NCBI RefSeq assembly: GCF_016864575.1
Contig: NZ_CP044127.1
Coordinates: 620,001 to 684,000 of the forward strand
From: Rhizobium sp. BG4
GTDB taxonomy: Bacteria > Pseudomonadota > Alphaproteobacteria > Rhizobiales > Rhizobiaceae
Direction: 5' to 3'
Length of the DNA: 64,000 bases
Shown: positions 35,502 through 44,019 of the stretch, one piece after another
How the letters are laid out: every line of letters starts with the position of its first letter
Position numbering within the stretch: position 1 is the stretch's first letter
Notes under the pieces: model-generated
Database searches by the model: none
What the model was told of the DNA's origin: nothing
Seen by the model: only the letters and a program-made list of their open reading frames with translations
Position numbers and translations under genes: made by a program

Positions 35502-35549
35502 GATGCGGTGATGCGGTGATGCGGTGATGCGGTGATGCGGTGATGCGGT
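35502..35549. repeat. Tandem repeat, 6 copies of GATGCGGT
   Basis: Six perfect head-to-tail copies of the 8-mer GATGCGGT lie 85 bp upstream of the hydrolase start (35634). Perfect identity indicates recent expansion and a slippage-prone tract. An 8-bp unit changes frame or promoter spacing with every unit gained or lost. Confidence 0.95.
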
Positions 35550-35633
35550 GAAAACGGCTGAGCAAAGGGCCAATCCGTCAACGGAACAAGAAGCTTTTTG
35601 GAGCGTTTTGCGCTCAGATCGACAGAGGCACGC

Positions 35634-36509
35634 ATGCACGCCAAATCCAGGTTTTTCCGCACTTTCAAAGGTACAAGCGTTCACTATCTAGAATCTGGAC
35701 CGAGTGAGGCCGCGCCGGTTATTCTGCTTCATGGGTGCGGAAGTTTCGCCGAGGAAGTTTTACTGCCCTTCCGGGACACGAGCCATCGTCTTATCGCGCT
35801 CGACCGGCCCGGCTACGGCTACAGCGACAGCCTGGACGGCCCTGAACTCGGCCCGCTTGGTCAATCGTTCTGGCTTGAGGACGTCCTGGAGGGTCTGAAG
35901 ATCACTGAAGCAGTCGTCGTCGCGCATTCGATTGGAAGCGCAATCGCTGTGCATCTTGCCGCGCGAAGGCCCGATCTTGCCCGCCGCCTGCTGCTGCTTT
36001 CTCCCTGCTGCAGCCCGATCTACGACAAGCCGATGCTCGACCTGCGTATCGCAACGGCTCCAATCGTTGGAACCTTCATAAGTAGACATGTCCTTTCCCG
36101 ATACGCGGCCTTGCTCGCAAGGAAGGGGCTGACAGCGTCAGCCTTTCCGAACGAAGTCCCTACTGAACTTGCTGCGCTTGCGCCTGAGCGCTTCGTCAAT
36201 AGCAGCGCTATTGTGACAATGGCCAACGAGGCGAGGCTCTTTAACCGCGACATGGCCACTCTGTCCAGATTGCCAAGCGACTTGGAGCTGCGGATCATCT
36301 TCGGATCCGGCGACCGGATCATCAAGCCTGCCCGTCACATCGAATGGCTTCGACGCGTGCACGGAAATCCAACGGTTCGGGTCCTTGAAGGGGTGGGGCA
36401 CCTACCGCACCATTCGTTCCCTGGCATCGCGCTCGAGGCGCTTCAAGAACTCGTCAGCTGTCAAGCCATGGCCGATCCCGCTCTCCAGCACCCCCGTGCT
36501 GTTGCTTGA
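35634..36509 (+). CDS. Alpha/beta hydrolase (291 aa)
   Basis: A classic alpha/beta hydrolase: oxyanion HG segment (PVILLHGCGSFAEEVLLPFR), DRPGYGYSD, nucleophile elbow VVVAHSIGSAIAV, acid region IIFGSGDRIIKP and catalytic His in GVGHLPHHSFP. The start at 35634 (MHAKSRFFRT) follows GAGG; an ATG at 35598 would add 12 residues. Substrate unknown. The slippage-prone repeat upstream could vary its expression. Confidence 0.88.
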   Translation: MHAKSRFFRTFKGTSVHYLESGPSEAAPVILLHGCGSFAEEVLLPFRDTSHRLIALDRPGYGYSDSLDGPELGPLGQSFWLEDVLEGLKITEAVVVAHSIGSAIAVHLAARRPDLARRLLLLSPCCSPIYDKPMLDLRIATAPIVGTFISRHVLSRYAALLARKGLTASAFPNEVPTELAALAPERFVNSSAIVTMANEARLFNRDMATLSRLPSDLELRIIFGSGDRIIKPARHIEWLRRVHGNPTVRVLEGVGHLPHHSFPGIALEALQELVSCQAMADPALQHPRAVA

Positions 36510-36550
36510 TCACGATATTCCTAGCCTTTGATCACGATATTCCTAGCCTT
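36507..36550. repeat. 22-bp tandem duplication at a gene end
   Basis: The 22-mer starting TGATCACGATATTCCTAGCC occurs twice in perfect tandem. The first copy begins with the stop codon of the hydrolase gene, so the duplication arose at the gene terminus without changing the protein. Confidence 0.95.
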
Positions 36551-36670
36551 TGAACTCGATCCGACAGCCAGTGGAAAACCCGTCGTGGCACCCGCACACA
36601 GTTTTCTGCAGCAGTCATCTAGTTTTGATGCGCGTATGACACCGTCGCCTGAGAACCAATAGGAGGCGAA

Positions 36671-36913
36671 ATGCGGGAGAAGAAGCTACGTCAGATCGAA
36701 GGCATGGCCACTACGATACGCGAATTGGCAGTACCGGGCATGAAGCCCAAGGCGCTGATCGATGCCGTTAAAGCGCGCTATCCGGATGCATCGAAGAAAG
36801 AAATCGCTCGCGCTGCGTTCTTAAGCGTGATCCTCTCGTCCGAGTTCAGCCCCGAAGACACACAGGCGCTGCATGATCTGGCACGAGGAACACGCGACAG
36901 CGACAACGACTGA
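36671..36913 (+). CDS. Small hypothetical protein (80 aa)
   Basis: AGGAGG lies 4 nt before the ATG. The protein is small and helical (IEGMATTIRELAVPGMKPKA, LIDAVKARYPDASKKEIARA, AFLSVILSSEF) with a charged tail. The helical pattern resembles small regulatory or DNA-associated proteins, but I cannot assign a family. Confidence 0.65.
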   Translation: MREKKLRQIEGMATTIRELAVPGMKPKALIDAVKARYPDASKKEIARAAFLSVILSSEFSPEDTQALHDLARGTRDSDND

Positions 36914-37189
36914 CGTCCATGAGACAAAGCCTTGCTGAAGCCGCGTCACAAGGATGCCATTGCCACTACAGGCAATCCCTGAAGCCCTTTAAATCAGCTG
37001 ACATTGGCGGTCGATGGCTCCCGCATTCTAAACGGTCAGCAGCAGAACTCCGACAGCCCGCTGCGAAGTTGCCGGGCGCGCCCGGGCCTGCTTGTCCAAA
37101 GTCGGCTGCGAGGTGCCGCTCCCGTTGCCAACGACTGGCGCATTCGCGTCCAGAATGGTGCATGGAAATGCTGTTTGGCCTGAAGCCTG
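36914..37189. other. Decayed interval
   Basis: No intact gene. Short frames such as one ending VQNGAWKCCLA on the plus strand show no recognisable family. Confidence 0.3.
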
Positions 37190-37575
37190 GGACGCGCAAA
37201 AGGGTGGAACAGACTGTTAGCACAGCGGCGCAGCAGGGCTTGAAGCTCTCTTACCGCCTCGGCAAGCAACCGGAACGGAATGGCTTTTGTAGCCGCTTAA
37301 CGTCACCGCACTCAGGTGGGATGACGTCCGGATCGTAGCCGGTGATGAAAACAAACGCGACGCCGCGCGCCTTCATGGACCGGGCGATCTCGAAGCGGGT
37401 CCACCACCGCGCAGGTCTAGATCGAGCACGGCGTGGGACCGAGCGTCTTTCTCCAAAAAACGTTGCAGCGGCTCCCTCGCTTGGACACGGACAAAGGACT
37501 TCCGCCCCAGCTCCCCGTAACGCTGCCGCGGCGTCGCCGGCCAGATAGTCGTCGTCCACGGCTAGGATCCGGCGA
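37190..37575 (-). pseudogene. CheY-like response regulator, frameshifted
   Basis: One frame opens with DDDYLAGDAAAALRGAGAEV, another supplies FEIARSMKARGVAFVFITGY, DPDVIPPECGDVKRLQKPF, and a third continues LAEAVRELQALLR. This is the order of a receiver domain (acidic pair, T-G-Y turn, conserved K-P-F). The segment with the phosphoacceptor Asp is scrambled between frames, so the gene is inactive. Confidence 0.65.
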
Positions 37576-37629
37576 GGTCACGCCGGCTATGGTCCTTTCT
37601 TTTCAGGAAGGTCTCGCTACGGCTCGCAC

Positions 37630-37654
37630 GGAACTCCAAACCTTCACGCGGGTT
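37630..37654 (+). promoter_or_regulatory. EcfG-like general stress promoter candidate
   Basis: GGAAC (37630-37634), 16 bp, GGTT (37651-37654). This resembles the alphaproteobacterial EcfG consensus (GGAAC, 16-17 bp, cGTT) and has the same spacing and -10 as the motif before the PfpI-like gene at 38.6 kb. The downstream gene starts 25 bp later. Confidence 0.5.
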
Positions 37655-37679
37655 TTCCCTCACAACAAAGGAGTGCCGA

Positions 37680-37862
37680 ATGCACAAGGATACAAAGGCC
37701 CAGCAGGCCATCGAAGAGACAGGAAAGAAATCGCCTGAAGCAGCGGATCTCCCGGCAGCCGGCCCTCACGACAAGCCGCACCTACAGGACGAGAGCAAGA
37801 CGCCTGGCGCCGGTTTGCTTCCAGACAAGAACGACGACAGCGTTTCACCAGGCAGCGGCTGA
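37680..37862 (+). CDS. Small hydrophilic protein (60 aa), possible stress protein
   Basis: AAAGGAG precedes the ATG by 7 nt. The product is disordered and charged (EETGKKSPEAADLPAAGPHD, TPGAGLLPDKNDDSVSPGSG), like small stress-induced hydrophilic proteins. The EcfG-like promoter directly upstream supports regulated expression. Family not recognised. Confidence 0.6.
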   Translation: MHKDTKAQQAIEETGKKSPEAADLPAAGPHDKPHLQDESKTPGAGLLPDKNDDSVSPGSG

Positions 37863-38552
37863 ATATAAAAAGGGATGCTCCCCGGTTGGGAACGGGTGAA
37901 CCCTCTCGGCGACGACTGCGGCGGAGACCGGAGTGGTTGGACGAATGCCGTGCGAGCCCGGGTCGGCCTAGCAGGCGGGCGATGAACGAAAGTTGTACGG
38001 GCAAGATTGGAACAGCGTTTAATACGAGGTAGTTCCCAGCGCGCCCACCGCGTAGGTTCATTTCTCGCAGCGCTTCCACGCTCAGACCACGCCGGGAGCG
38101 CGTCCGGATTGCCCGCTCGTAGGCGGTAACCGTGTCGCCCCGCGCTCGTTTTGATGCCTCCAGGCGGCGTTGCCCAGCATGTCGCCGAACGCGATCTTGC
38201 AACTTGTGAACGTCTGCTTCATGTCGCCCTGGGTCGGAGCTTCGACTTCTAGTTCGCGGCCAATGCCGTTGTGCACCTGGACGTGCCGCAGGTGGGTCTT
38301 CCTTGAAGAGGCAATCTGGCTTGCGGTTTCCCGGCCATTGAGCCGCTCGATGCGAGATCTTATGCGGCGGTCGCATCATGTCCGAGGTAGAGAAGCTTTG
38401 TAGATCCTTTATGTCGGATTAGTTGCCAACGGACCAATGTCGTTCTCCTTCTTGGGTTGCAGGAGATCGGGGCACAACATGCTTTAAGGGGTTCTTTCTG
38501 CGCCGAAACCGTCCTCTATCGTACCGTCCTCAGAATTGAGGGCATATCGGCC
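37863..38552. other. Decayed interval
   Basis: The minus strand carries protein-like snippets (GIGRELEVEAPTQGDMKQTF, TSCKIAFGDMLGN) in a broken frame. I cannot name the former gene. No intact coding region is supported. Confidence 0.3.
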
Positions 38553-38577
38553 GGAACTTCTACGGTACAGGCGGGTT
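38553..38577 (+). promoter_or_regulatory. EcfG-like general stress promoter candidate
   Basis: GGAAC (38553-38557), 16 bp, GGTT (38574-38577), the same architecture as at 37630-37654. It lies 47 bp upstream of the PfpI-like gene start. PfpI/DJ-1 proteins are common members of the general stress response. Confidence 0.5.
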
Positions 38578-38624
38578 ACAATCACGACGTTCCTGTTCCA
38601 ATCCCATCCCAACTGGAGATGACC

Positions 38625-39194
38625 ATGACCCTAGAAGGGAAGAAGATCGCTATCCTCATTGCACCACGCGGCACCGAGGAACCCGAATTCAAGCAGCCCA
38701 AGGACGCAGTCGAAGCTGCGGGCGCGACTGTCACGGTCGTCGGGATCGAGGCCGGCGAGGCCAAGACCAACAACGGCGATCTTGATCCGGGCGGCAGCTA
38801 CCCCGTGGATAAGGCGGTAAACGACGTGTCGGCTAGCGATTTCGACGGACTCGTGATTCCTGGCGGGACCGTCGGCGCCGACAAGCTGCGGGCGGACGGC
38901 GATTTCGTTTCGTTCGTGCAATCCTTTTTCGAGCAAGGCAAGCCGGTGGGTGTGATCTGCCACGGCCCCTGGCTCTTGGTGCAAGCGGACGTTCTGAAGG
39001 GGCGTACGGTCACGTCCTATTCGTCGATCCGGAAGGACATTGAGAACGCCGGCGCAACCTGGGTTGACCAGGTGGTCGTGACCGATCAAGGGCTGGTCAC
39101 GAGCCGAAAGCCCGATGACCTGCCAGCATTCTGTGCAAAGATCGTCGAGGAGTTTGGCGAAGGCAGACATCCAGAACAGGCACGCAGCGCCTAA
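38625..39194 (+). CDS. PfpI/DJ-1 family protein (type 1 glutamine amidotransferase-like, 189 aa)
   Basis: The DJ-1/PfpI fold is evident: KIAILIAPRGTEEPEFKQPK with the conserved Glu, SDFDGLVIPGGTVGADKLRA, and the nucleophile elbow PVGVICHGPWLLVQADVLKG with Cys112 followed by His. Such proteins act as proteases, chaperones or glyoxalase/deglycase-like stress enzymes. Two in-frame ATGs exist; 38625 is chosen because GGAG lies 6 nt upstream, while 38619 abuts it. Confidence 0.9.
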   Translation: MTLEGKKIAILIAPRGTEEPEFKQPKDAVEAAGATVTVVGIEAGEAKTNNGDLDPGGSYPVDKAVNDVSASDFDGLVIPGGTVGADKLRADGDFVSFVQSFFEQGKPVGVICHGPWLLVQADVLKGRTVTSYSSIRKDIENAGATWVDQVVVTDQGLVTSRKPDDLPAFCAKIVEEFGEGRHPEQARSA

Positions 39195-39466
39195 TCGGAT
39201 ATAAAGAAGCGTCGGCTTCTTCGGCGCTTCACCACCTTCGAGCGGCCGTCAGCCCACTGCTTACGGCATTTCTTGAACGGATCTCTTTAAATTGCTGGCG
39301 GCGTCGTTCAGGCAGAGCGAAAAGCCGAAGCGTCCCCACGACGATTTCAAGGATGATGAACGTACCGGACGCCGAGAGACTACGGTCCATCGTGCCGGAA
39401 CCATAGCCGCCGCTGCGGCTATGGTTCAAGTCGATGCCCCTTGGCGTCCCGTCGCCACAAGCGCCT
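39195..39466. other. Intergenic interval between convergent genes
   Basis: No gene supported. AGCCGCCGCTGCGGCT at 39406-39421 is a short perfect palindrome that may help end transcription. Confidence 0.35.
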
Positions 39467-40198
39467 TCAAAGGATCCATCCTCCATCAATTGTAAGGCTT
39501 GCGCCGGTCATATAGGCAGAACCAGGGCCGGCAAGGTACGACACGAGTTCGGCGATTTCCGCCGGATCGGCGACGCGCTTCAACGGGCTCCGATCCGCAA
39601 GGAACTCGATCGACCCGGCATTCATATCGGTATTCGTCGGACCGGGCTGGACGTTGTTGACCGTGATGCGCCTGGGCGCCAGGTCGAGCGCGAGCCCTTT
39701 GACCATGGCCGCGACTGCCGCCTTCGTGAACTGGTACACGCTGCTTCCCCGAAATCCGGTTCGTTCAGCCGTATTGGAACCGATGGTGATGACCCGACCA
39801 CCATCCTTCATCTGTGCGACCGCGGCCTGTATTGCGAGGAAAACGCCCCGGATATTGACGTCAATCATCAGGTCCAGTTCTTCGAGTGTGACCGCATCGA
39901 CAGTGTTAAGGCGAAGGACCCCGGCGTTCAGGACGACGGCGTCAAGTTTGCCCAGTTCGTCCACCGCCTTGCTCACTGCCGCCCGGATCGCTTCGGGATC
40001 GGCGCTGTCGGCCCGAATGGCGACAGCATTTCCCCCTCCTCCTCGAATTGAGGAAGCAAGCTCCGATGCGCTGTCGGGTCGCGACACGTAGGTGAAGGCA
40101 ACGGCGAAGCCATCCTCGGCCAGCTTGCGTACGGCTGCTGCTCCAATTCCACGCGCACCTCCGAAGACGAGTGCGGTTCTGCGTTCTTCGATCGTCAT
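39467..40198 (-). CDS. SDR-family oxidoreductase (243 aa)
   Basis: A classical short-chain dehydrogenase: cofactor loop FGGARGIGAAAV, NAGVLRLN, the catalytic Ser in VITIGSNTAERTGF and YQFTK (Y-x3-K), ending MTGASLTIDGGW. The start at 40198 (MTIEERRTAL) is preferred because GGGGA precedes it; an ATG at 40210 is also in frame. It lies 69 bp downstream of a TetR regulator in the same direction, a common self-contained arrangement. Confidence 0.9.
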   Translation of the reverse strand: MTIEERRTALVFGGARGIGAAAVRKLAEDGFAVAFTYVSRPDSASELASSIRGGGGNAVAIRADSADPEAIRAAVSKAVDELGKLDAVVLNAGVLRLNTVDAVTLEELDLMIDVNIRGVFLAIQAAVAQMKDGGRVITIGSNTAERTGFRGSSVYQFTKAAVAAMVKGLALDLAPRRITVNNVQPGPTNTDMNAGSIEFLADRSPLKRVADPAEIAELVSYLAGPGSAYMTGASLTIDGGWIL

Positions 40199-40267
40199 GA
40201 TTTTCCCCATTTTTGACAGGTCGATCCATAACTGGCGAAAAGAAATCCCTCTTGCTAGAGGGACCGA

Positions 40268-40846
40268 TTAGTTTTCGAGGCGTCGCGTCGCGAAGCGAGC
40301 CATTGCCTTCAGTTCTGCGCTGGATGCGCCGCCGCGTGCCGCCAGCTGGAGGCCGGTCATTGTCATCAGTACGAACGAGGCCGCCTCCGCCGGGTTGAGG
40401 CTTCCATCGATCTTCCCCTGCTCCTGCCCTTCGCCAATCCTTTGGGCAATGCCCCTGTAGAGACGTTCGCTGGATACCTTCCTGCGGGCATTGAGTTCCG
40501 GGTCCGTCACCCCGAACTCGCCGACCGATCCGACGCCCATGCATCCCAGCACCCGCTCCTGGTCATCTTCGGCGACGAGACCTGAAAGCAGGTTTTCGAT
40601 ACCTTCGAGCGGATCGCCCTCGGATAGGCGTCTGAGATGACCAGACGTTGTCCGACGCTGGTATGCATCAAGTGCTTCAAGGTACAGGGTCCGCTTGTCG
40701 CCAAATGCGCCATAAAGGCTCTGTCGACCTATGCCCATCGCTGCGCGCAGATCGTCCGTGGATGTCGCGGCGAAACCTTTCGCCCAAAACACCCTTAAAG
40801 CCGCTTCCAACGCCGCGTCGCGGTCGAACTCTCTTGGTCTTGCCAT
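40268..40846 (-). CDS. TetR-family transcriptional regulator (192 aa)
   Basis: The N-terminal HTH is typical: FDRDAALEAALRVFWAKGFA, ATSTDDLRAAMGIGRQSLYG, AFGDKRTLYLEAL. The helical C-terminal domain (GIENLLSGLVAEDDQERVLG, CMGVGSVGEFG) should bind a ligand. Probably represses itself and the SDR gene downstream. Confidence 0.92.
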   Translation of the reverse strand: MARPREFDRDAALEAALRVFWAKGFAATSTDDLRAAMGIGRQSLYGAFGDKRTLYLEALDAYQRRTTSGHLRRLSEGDPLEGIENLLSGLVAEDDQERVLGCMGVGSVGEFGVTDPELNARRKVSSERLYRGIAQRIGEGQEQGKIDGSLNPAEAASFVLMTMTGLQLAARGGASSAELKAMARFATRRLEN

Positions 40847-41031
40847 GAGGTATCAGTACGGGTTACGGACAGATCAGTCAATAACTATCTTAGCGAACGC
40901 TTTGATGAAGGCGGGGCAATATCGCGGGAAGTATCACGTTCGCAGTCTATCTCACGTCCTCGACCTCCGCATAATGACATCGCCTCTGCAAGATCGGTCA
41001 TGGCAGGACGGTCGGGAGTAGTGTGTTTCGC

Positions 41032-41628
41032 CTACACGAGAGACTTCCGCAGAAAGGATAGTGCCTTCGCGGCGCCGGCGCTCGAAATCGTATGTCCGAC
41101 GCCCGGCTCAACATCGAGCTCGACGTCGAAACCAGCCGCTCGGAATTGTGCCGCCGCAAGCGTCGACGCAGCGTATGGGATGGTCGTGTCGGCCTGCCCG
41201 TGCACCATGAGGATCGGCGTCTGCCGGCTGACTAACGATATCTTCTGGGGCGGAAGGAGGCCAGCGAAGGAAACGACTGCGCCGACCTGCCAGCGGCCGG
41301 AGCCGACCGCATCGAGAGCGACGATGGCACCCTGCGAGACGCCGACGAAGGCGACCCTGCCGTGCGCGTCTGCGAAACCTTCGCGCTGGACGACGTCGTC
41401 GATCAGTCCGTCGAATGCTTCGCGCGCGGCCATGATCTTGGCTGGATCAAGCGGATTGCCTTCCGTCGAGAACCACTGGTGGCCGCGCCAGTGATGCATG
41501 GGGGCGTCCGGGGCAGCGAACCGGGTGTTCGGTAAAACGGCGCGCCAGGAGGAGGCCAGCGGCATGAGCTGAGCGCCGGATGCGCCGATGCCGTGCAGGA
41601 AGATGACGAGGTGGTCGAGGGATGACAT
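41032..41628 (-). CDS. Phospholipase/carboxylesterase-type alpha/beta hydrolase (198 aa)
   Basis: An esterase of the acyl-protein thioesterase-like group: VIFLHGIGASGAQLMPLASS (oxyanion HG), FAAPDAPMHHWRGHQWF, nucleophile Ser98 in AFVGVSQGAIVALD, acid in MVHGQADTTIPYAA and His in PGVGHTIS. The triad is complete and length is standard. It stands alone; the substrate is unknown. Confidence 0.9.
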   Translation of the reverse strand: MSSLDHLVIFLHGIGASGAQLMPLASSWRAVLPNTRFAAPDAPMHHWRGHQWFSTEGNPLDPAKIMAAREAFDGLIDDVVQREGFADAHGRVAFVGVSQGAIVALDAVGSGRWQVGAVVSFAGLLPPQKISLVSRQTPILMVHGQADTTIPYAASTLAAAQFRAAGFDVELDVEPGVGHTISSAGAAKALSFLRKSLV

Positions 41629-41901
41629 GACGATCCTTGGAGGTTTCGAAAAGCCCGACGGCGCTCGACCTCAAGAGAGGGAGCGGCCGTCTCACCCCAC
41701 GCGCAAGCCGTCACGCAGACGCCGGCGGACGCCGCTGCGGAAGCTCACGTGATAATGGGGTGGCCCACTGTAGATGGTGTAGAGAATGCATCTTTGCAAG
41801 CTGCACGACGCGTGCCGTACGCTAGTGGACGGGAGGCCTCAACCTGTTGAAGGACCCGCTCAATCACCCCATATATGAGACAACCCTCAAGGATGATTGT
41901 C
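41629..41901. other. Intergenic interval between divergent genes
   Basis: No supported gene. This should contain promoters for the esterase (minus) and the small 41902 gene (plus). Confidence 0.3.
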
Positions 41902-42072
41902 ATGGTAAGCAGGATCAGGAAGACCCTGACTGTGCAACAGCGCGCGGCGGCCTTCGAACACACGAACAAGATTGCAGCCGACGCTGCAGATGAAGAGCGG
42001 CGTCTCCGCGAAGAGAAGAACGAGCGCCTCCGCAAGCTCCGGCTTGCGGCCGCCAACTCATCTTCAGAATAA
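41902..42072 (+). CDS. Small coiled-coil-like protein (56 aa)
   Basis: The product is short and highly charged (MVSRIRKTLTVQQRAAAFEH, IAADAADEERRLREEKNERL) and predicted helical. Size and charge resemble the candidate antitoxin at 8808-8981, but no toxin gene follows. AAGGA lies 9 nt before this ATG; alternative ATGs lie at 41875 and 41893. Function unknown. Confidence 0.5.
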   Translation: MVSRIRKTLTVQQRAAAFEHTNKIAADAADEERRLREEKNERLRKLRLAAANSSSE

Positions 42073-42128
42073 ACCGTTGTGGAAGCCCGAACGTGACAAA
42101 CCGTGCTTGCAGCACATCGGAGGAAAAT

Positions 42129-42335
42129 ATGGATCCCCTCACTATCGAAATGTCCTTGGACGATGCCGGCAAGACGGTCGGCTCACGCCTTCGCGAAGCC
42201 CGCATTTCACGGTCATACAGCCTCGAGGATCTTGCGATCGCCACCGGCCTGACCGAAGCGGAGATTTCAGCCATCGAGGTCGGGACGTCCATCGACGCTC
42301 TTCATATCGAACGCATCGAGCACGCGCTCGGCTAG
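42129..42335 (+). CDS. Small XRE-type HTH protein (68 aa)
   Basis: GGAGG precedes the ATG by 6 nt. Almost the whole protein is one helix-turn-helix (GSRLREARISRSYSLEDLAI, ATGLTEAEISAIEVGTSIDA). It is a stand-alone DNA-binding protein without an evident partner gene. Confidence 0.8.
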   Translation: MDPLTIEMSLDDAGKTVGSRLREARISRSYSLEDLAIATGLTEAEISAIEVGTSIDALHIERIEHALG

Positions 42336-42690
42336 GGAGCGTTCGATCCCACTCTAAATTCGGGCCGCTCAAGAACTCCGGAGCTTCATATGAACTTGTG
42401 CTAACCCGTCACTGCTGCGGCCCCTCTCCCGGATCTTCTTCCTCCACCGTCGCTCAGTCTTCTGTGGCTACCGGCGACGGCGAGCAGAAGCACACCGATC
42501 ACACGAAGAAGCGTCCCGCCACTGAAACTCGAGGACCGGCAAGCAAGGCGGCCTGATACCATGTTCGGGAACCTTCTTCCGCTGCCGCAATCGGCGGCAG
42601 GCCGAGGCGTCTCGCCCCAGAACCTGCAGTCGGTCTCTCGAGGGGCGTCGAATGCACGGTCCACACATTGCGGGTTGACGACCGAAATAA
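42336..42690. other. Upstream region of the Rrf2 operon
   Basis: No gene is supported in these 355 bases. The right end carries the promoter region and, from 42691, the Rrf2-type operator. Confidence 0.35.
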
Positions 42691-42713
42691 TCATGGATAT
42701 TTTGTATCCATGA
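42691..42713. promoter_or_regulatory. Perfect inverted-repeat operator upstream of the Rrf2 gene
   Basis: TCATGGATA-TTTTG-TATCCATGA has 9-bp perfect arms around a 5-bp AT-rich centre and ends 13 bp before the regulator's start codon. A TTGACG (42675-42680) upstream could be the -35 box, with the dyad covering the -10. It is the likely autoregulatory site. Confidence 0.8.
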
Positions 42714-42726
42714 TATGGAGGTTGCG

Positions 42727-43239
42727 ATGAAACTCAGCGACGGCGTCGAACAGGCAATTCATTGCGTGGCGTTCCTGGCGGGACTGTCGGAAGACGGCGT
42801 GCTTTCGGCGGCAGCCCTGGCGGAACTGCATGGCGTATCCACAAGCTACCTCTTGAAGCACCTGCAGGCGCTCTCCGGCGCCGGGATCGTCGTGACGACG
42901 CCCGGCCCGAAGGGTGGCTATCGACTGGCCGAGGCGCCGAAGGACATCAGCCTGCTCGACATCGTCCTTGCGGTTGAAGGTCCGGCGCCCGCGTTTCGAT
43001 GTGCAGAGATCCGCCAGCGTGGGCCGAACCCTCTTCCGCAGCGCTACTTTACCAAGCCCTGCCAGATCAACGCCGCGATGTTGAAGGCCGAGAAGGTCTA
43101 TCGATCAGAACTCGCCAAGGTGTCCGTCGCAGACCTTCTGGCGGATCTCGGCGCAGACGACGACGGCGGTATCGCCGCCCGTGGATGCGCCTTCCTGGAA
43201 CTCCACGAACGCAAGACGGGCAATCGCGCCTCGTCATAG
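42727..43239 (+). CDS. Rrf2-family transcriptional regulator (170 aa)
   Basis: The winged-helix N-terminus is typical: MKLSDGVEQAIHCVAFLAGL, SAAALAELHGVSTSYLLKHL, TTPGPKGGYRLAEAPKDISL. Two cysteines in the effector part (FRCAEIRQRG and FTKPCQINAAM) could sense redox or an electrophile, but the three-Cys cluster of Fe-S members such as IscR is absent. GGAGG precedes the ATG at 42727. It is the first gene of an oxidoreductase cluster and probably represses it through the dyad at 42691-42713. Confidence 0.9.
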   Translation: MKLSDGVEQAIHCVAFLAGLSEDGVLSAAALAELHGVSTSYLLKHLQALSGAGIVVTTPGPKGGYRLAEAPKDISLLDIVLAVEGPAPAFRCAEIRQRGPNPLPQRYFTKPCQINAAMLKAEKVYRSELAKVSVADLLADLGADDDGGIAARGCAFLELHERKTGNRASS

Positions 43240-43251
43240 GAGAAAGCACCC

Positions 43252-44004
43252 ATGACCAAGATGAAGAAGGTCGTCGTCATCGGCGGCACGGGCCTGATCG
43301 GCTCGAAGGCAGTGAAGCTGCTGCAGGACGCCGGCCATGAAGCGGTCGTTGCAAGCTCACGCAACGGCATCAACGCCTACACGGGACAAGGACTGGAAGC
43401 GGCGCTTACGGGCGCCGACGCCGTCATCGACGTGTCGAACATGCTCTCCTTCGACAAGGACGTCATCACCGACTTTTTCAGGACGTCGAGCCGGAACCTG
43501 ACAAGCGCCGAACAGGCCGCGGGCGTGCGCCATCACGTCGCCCTCTCGATCGTTAATGCCGACCAGCTTGCGGCCAATCCTTACATGGCCGGCAAGCTGG
43601 CACAGGAAGAGGCGGTCGCATCCTCCGGTCAGGCCTATACCATCGTCCGGGCAACGCAGTTCCACGAATTCATCGAAACCCTGGCTGGCGCCTATGCAGC
43701 CGACGGGGTGGTCAAGGTACCGGATATCGACTTTCAGCCGATCGCGGCCAGTGACGTCGCCGCCGCTCTGGTAGAGGCCGCGCTCGGGCAGCCGAAGAAC
43801 GGAACGGTCGATCTTGCCGGACCGCATCGGGCACCGTTCGAAACCTTTATTCGGGCGTATCTCGATGCGAAGGGCGACGGCAGTCCGGTGACCGCGGACG
43901 CCGCGGTCGATTACTTCGGCGCCCCCGTCGCCAAAGGCTCGCTTGTTCCAGGTGGAGAGTACATCAAGGGCCGCGTCACGGTCGCCGAATGGCTTAAGGT
44001 ATAG
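43252..44004 (+). CDS. NmrA-like NAD(P)-binding SDR-family protein (250 aa)
   Basis: An atypical SDR with the N-terminal cofactor loop VVVIGGTGLIGSKAVKLLQD, then AVIDVSNMLSFD, VRHHVALSIVNADQL, and YTIVRATQFHEFIETLAGAY, as in NmrA/YwnB-like proteins. It starts 12 bp after the Rrf2 gene. Likely a redox sensor or reductase acting with the neighbouring cupin and AhpD-like proteins. Confidence 0.88.
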   Translation: MTKMKKVVVIGGTGLIGSKAVKLLQDAGHEAVVASSRNGINAYTGQGLEAALTGADAVIDVSNMLSFDKDVITDFFRTSSRNLTSAEQAAGVRHHVALSIVNADQLAANPYMAGKLAQEEAVASSGQAYTIVRATQFHEFIETLAGAYAADGVVKVPDIDFQPIAASDVAAALVEAALGQPKNGTVDLAGPHRAPFETFIRAYLDAKGDGSPVTADAAVDYFGAPVAKGSLVPGGEYIKGRVTVAEWLKV

Positions 44005-44019
44005 AAGGAGCGCACGATC

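Noticed and set aside
35408..35668. Minus-strand protein with repeated HHRITASP units
   Set aside because: The repeat is the translation of the 8-bp tandem array; no start signal or homology supports a protein.
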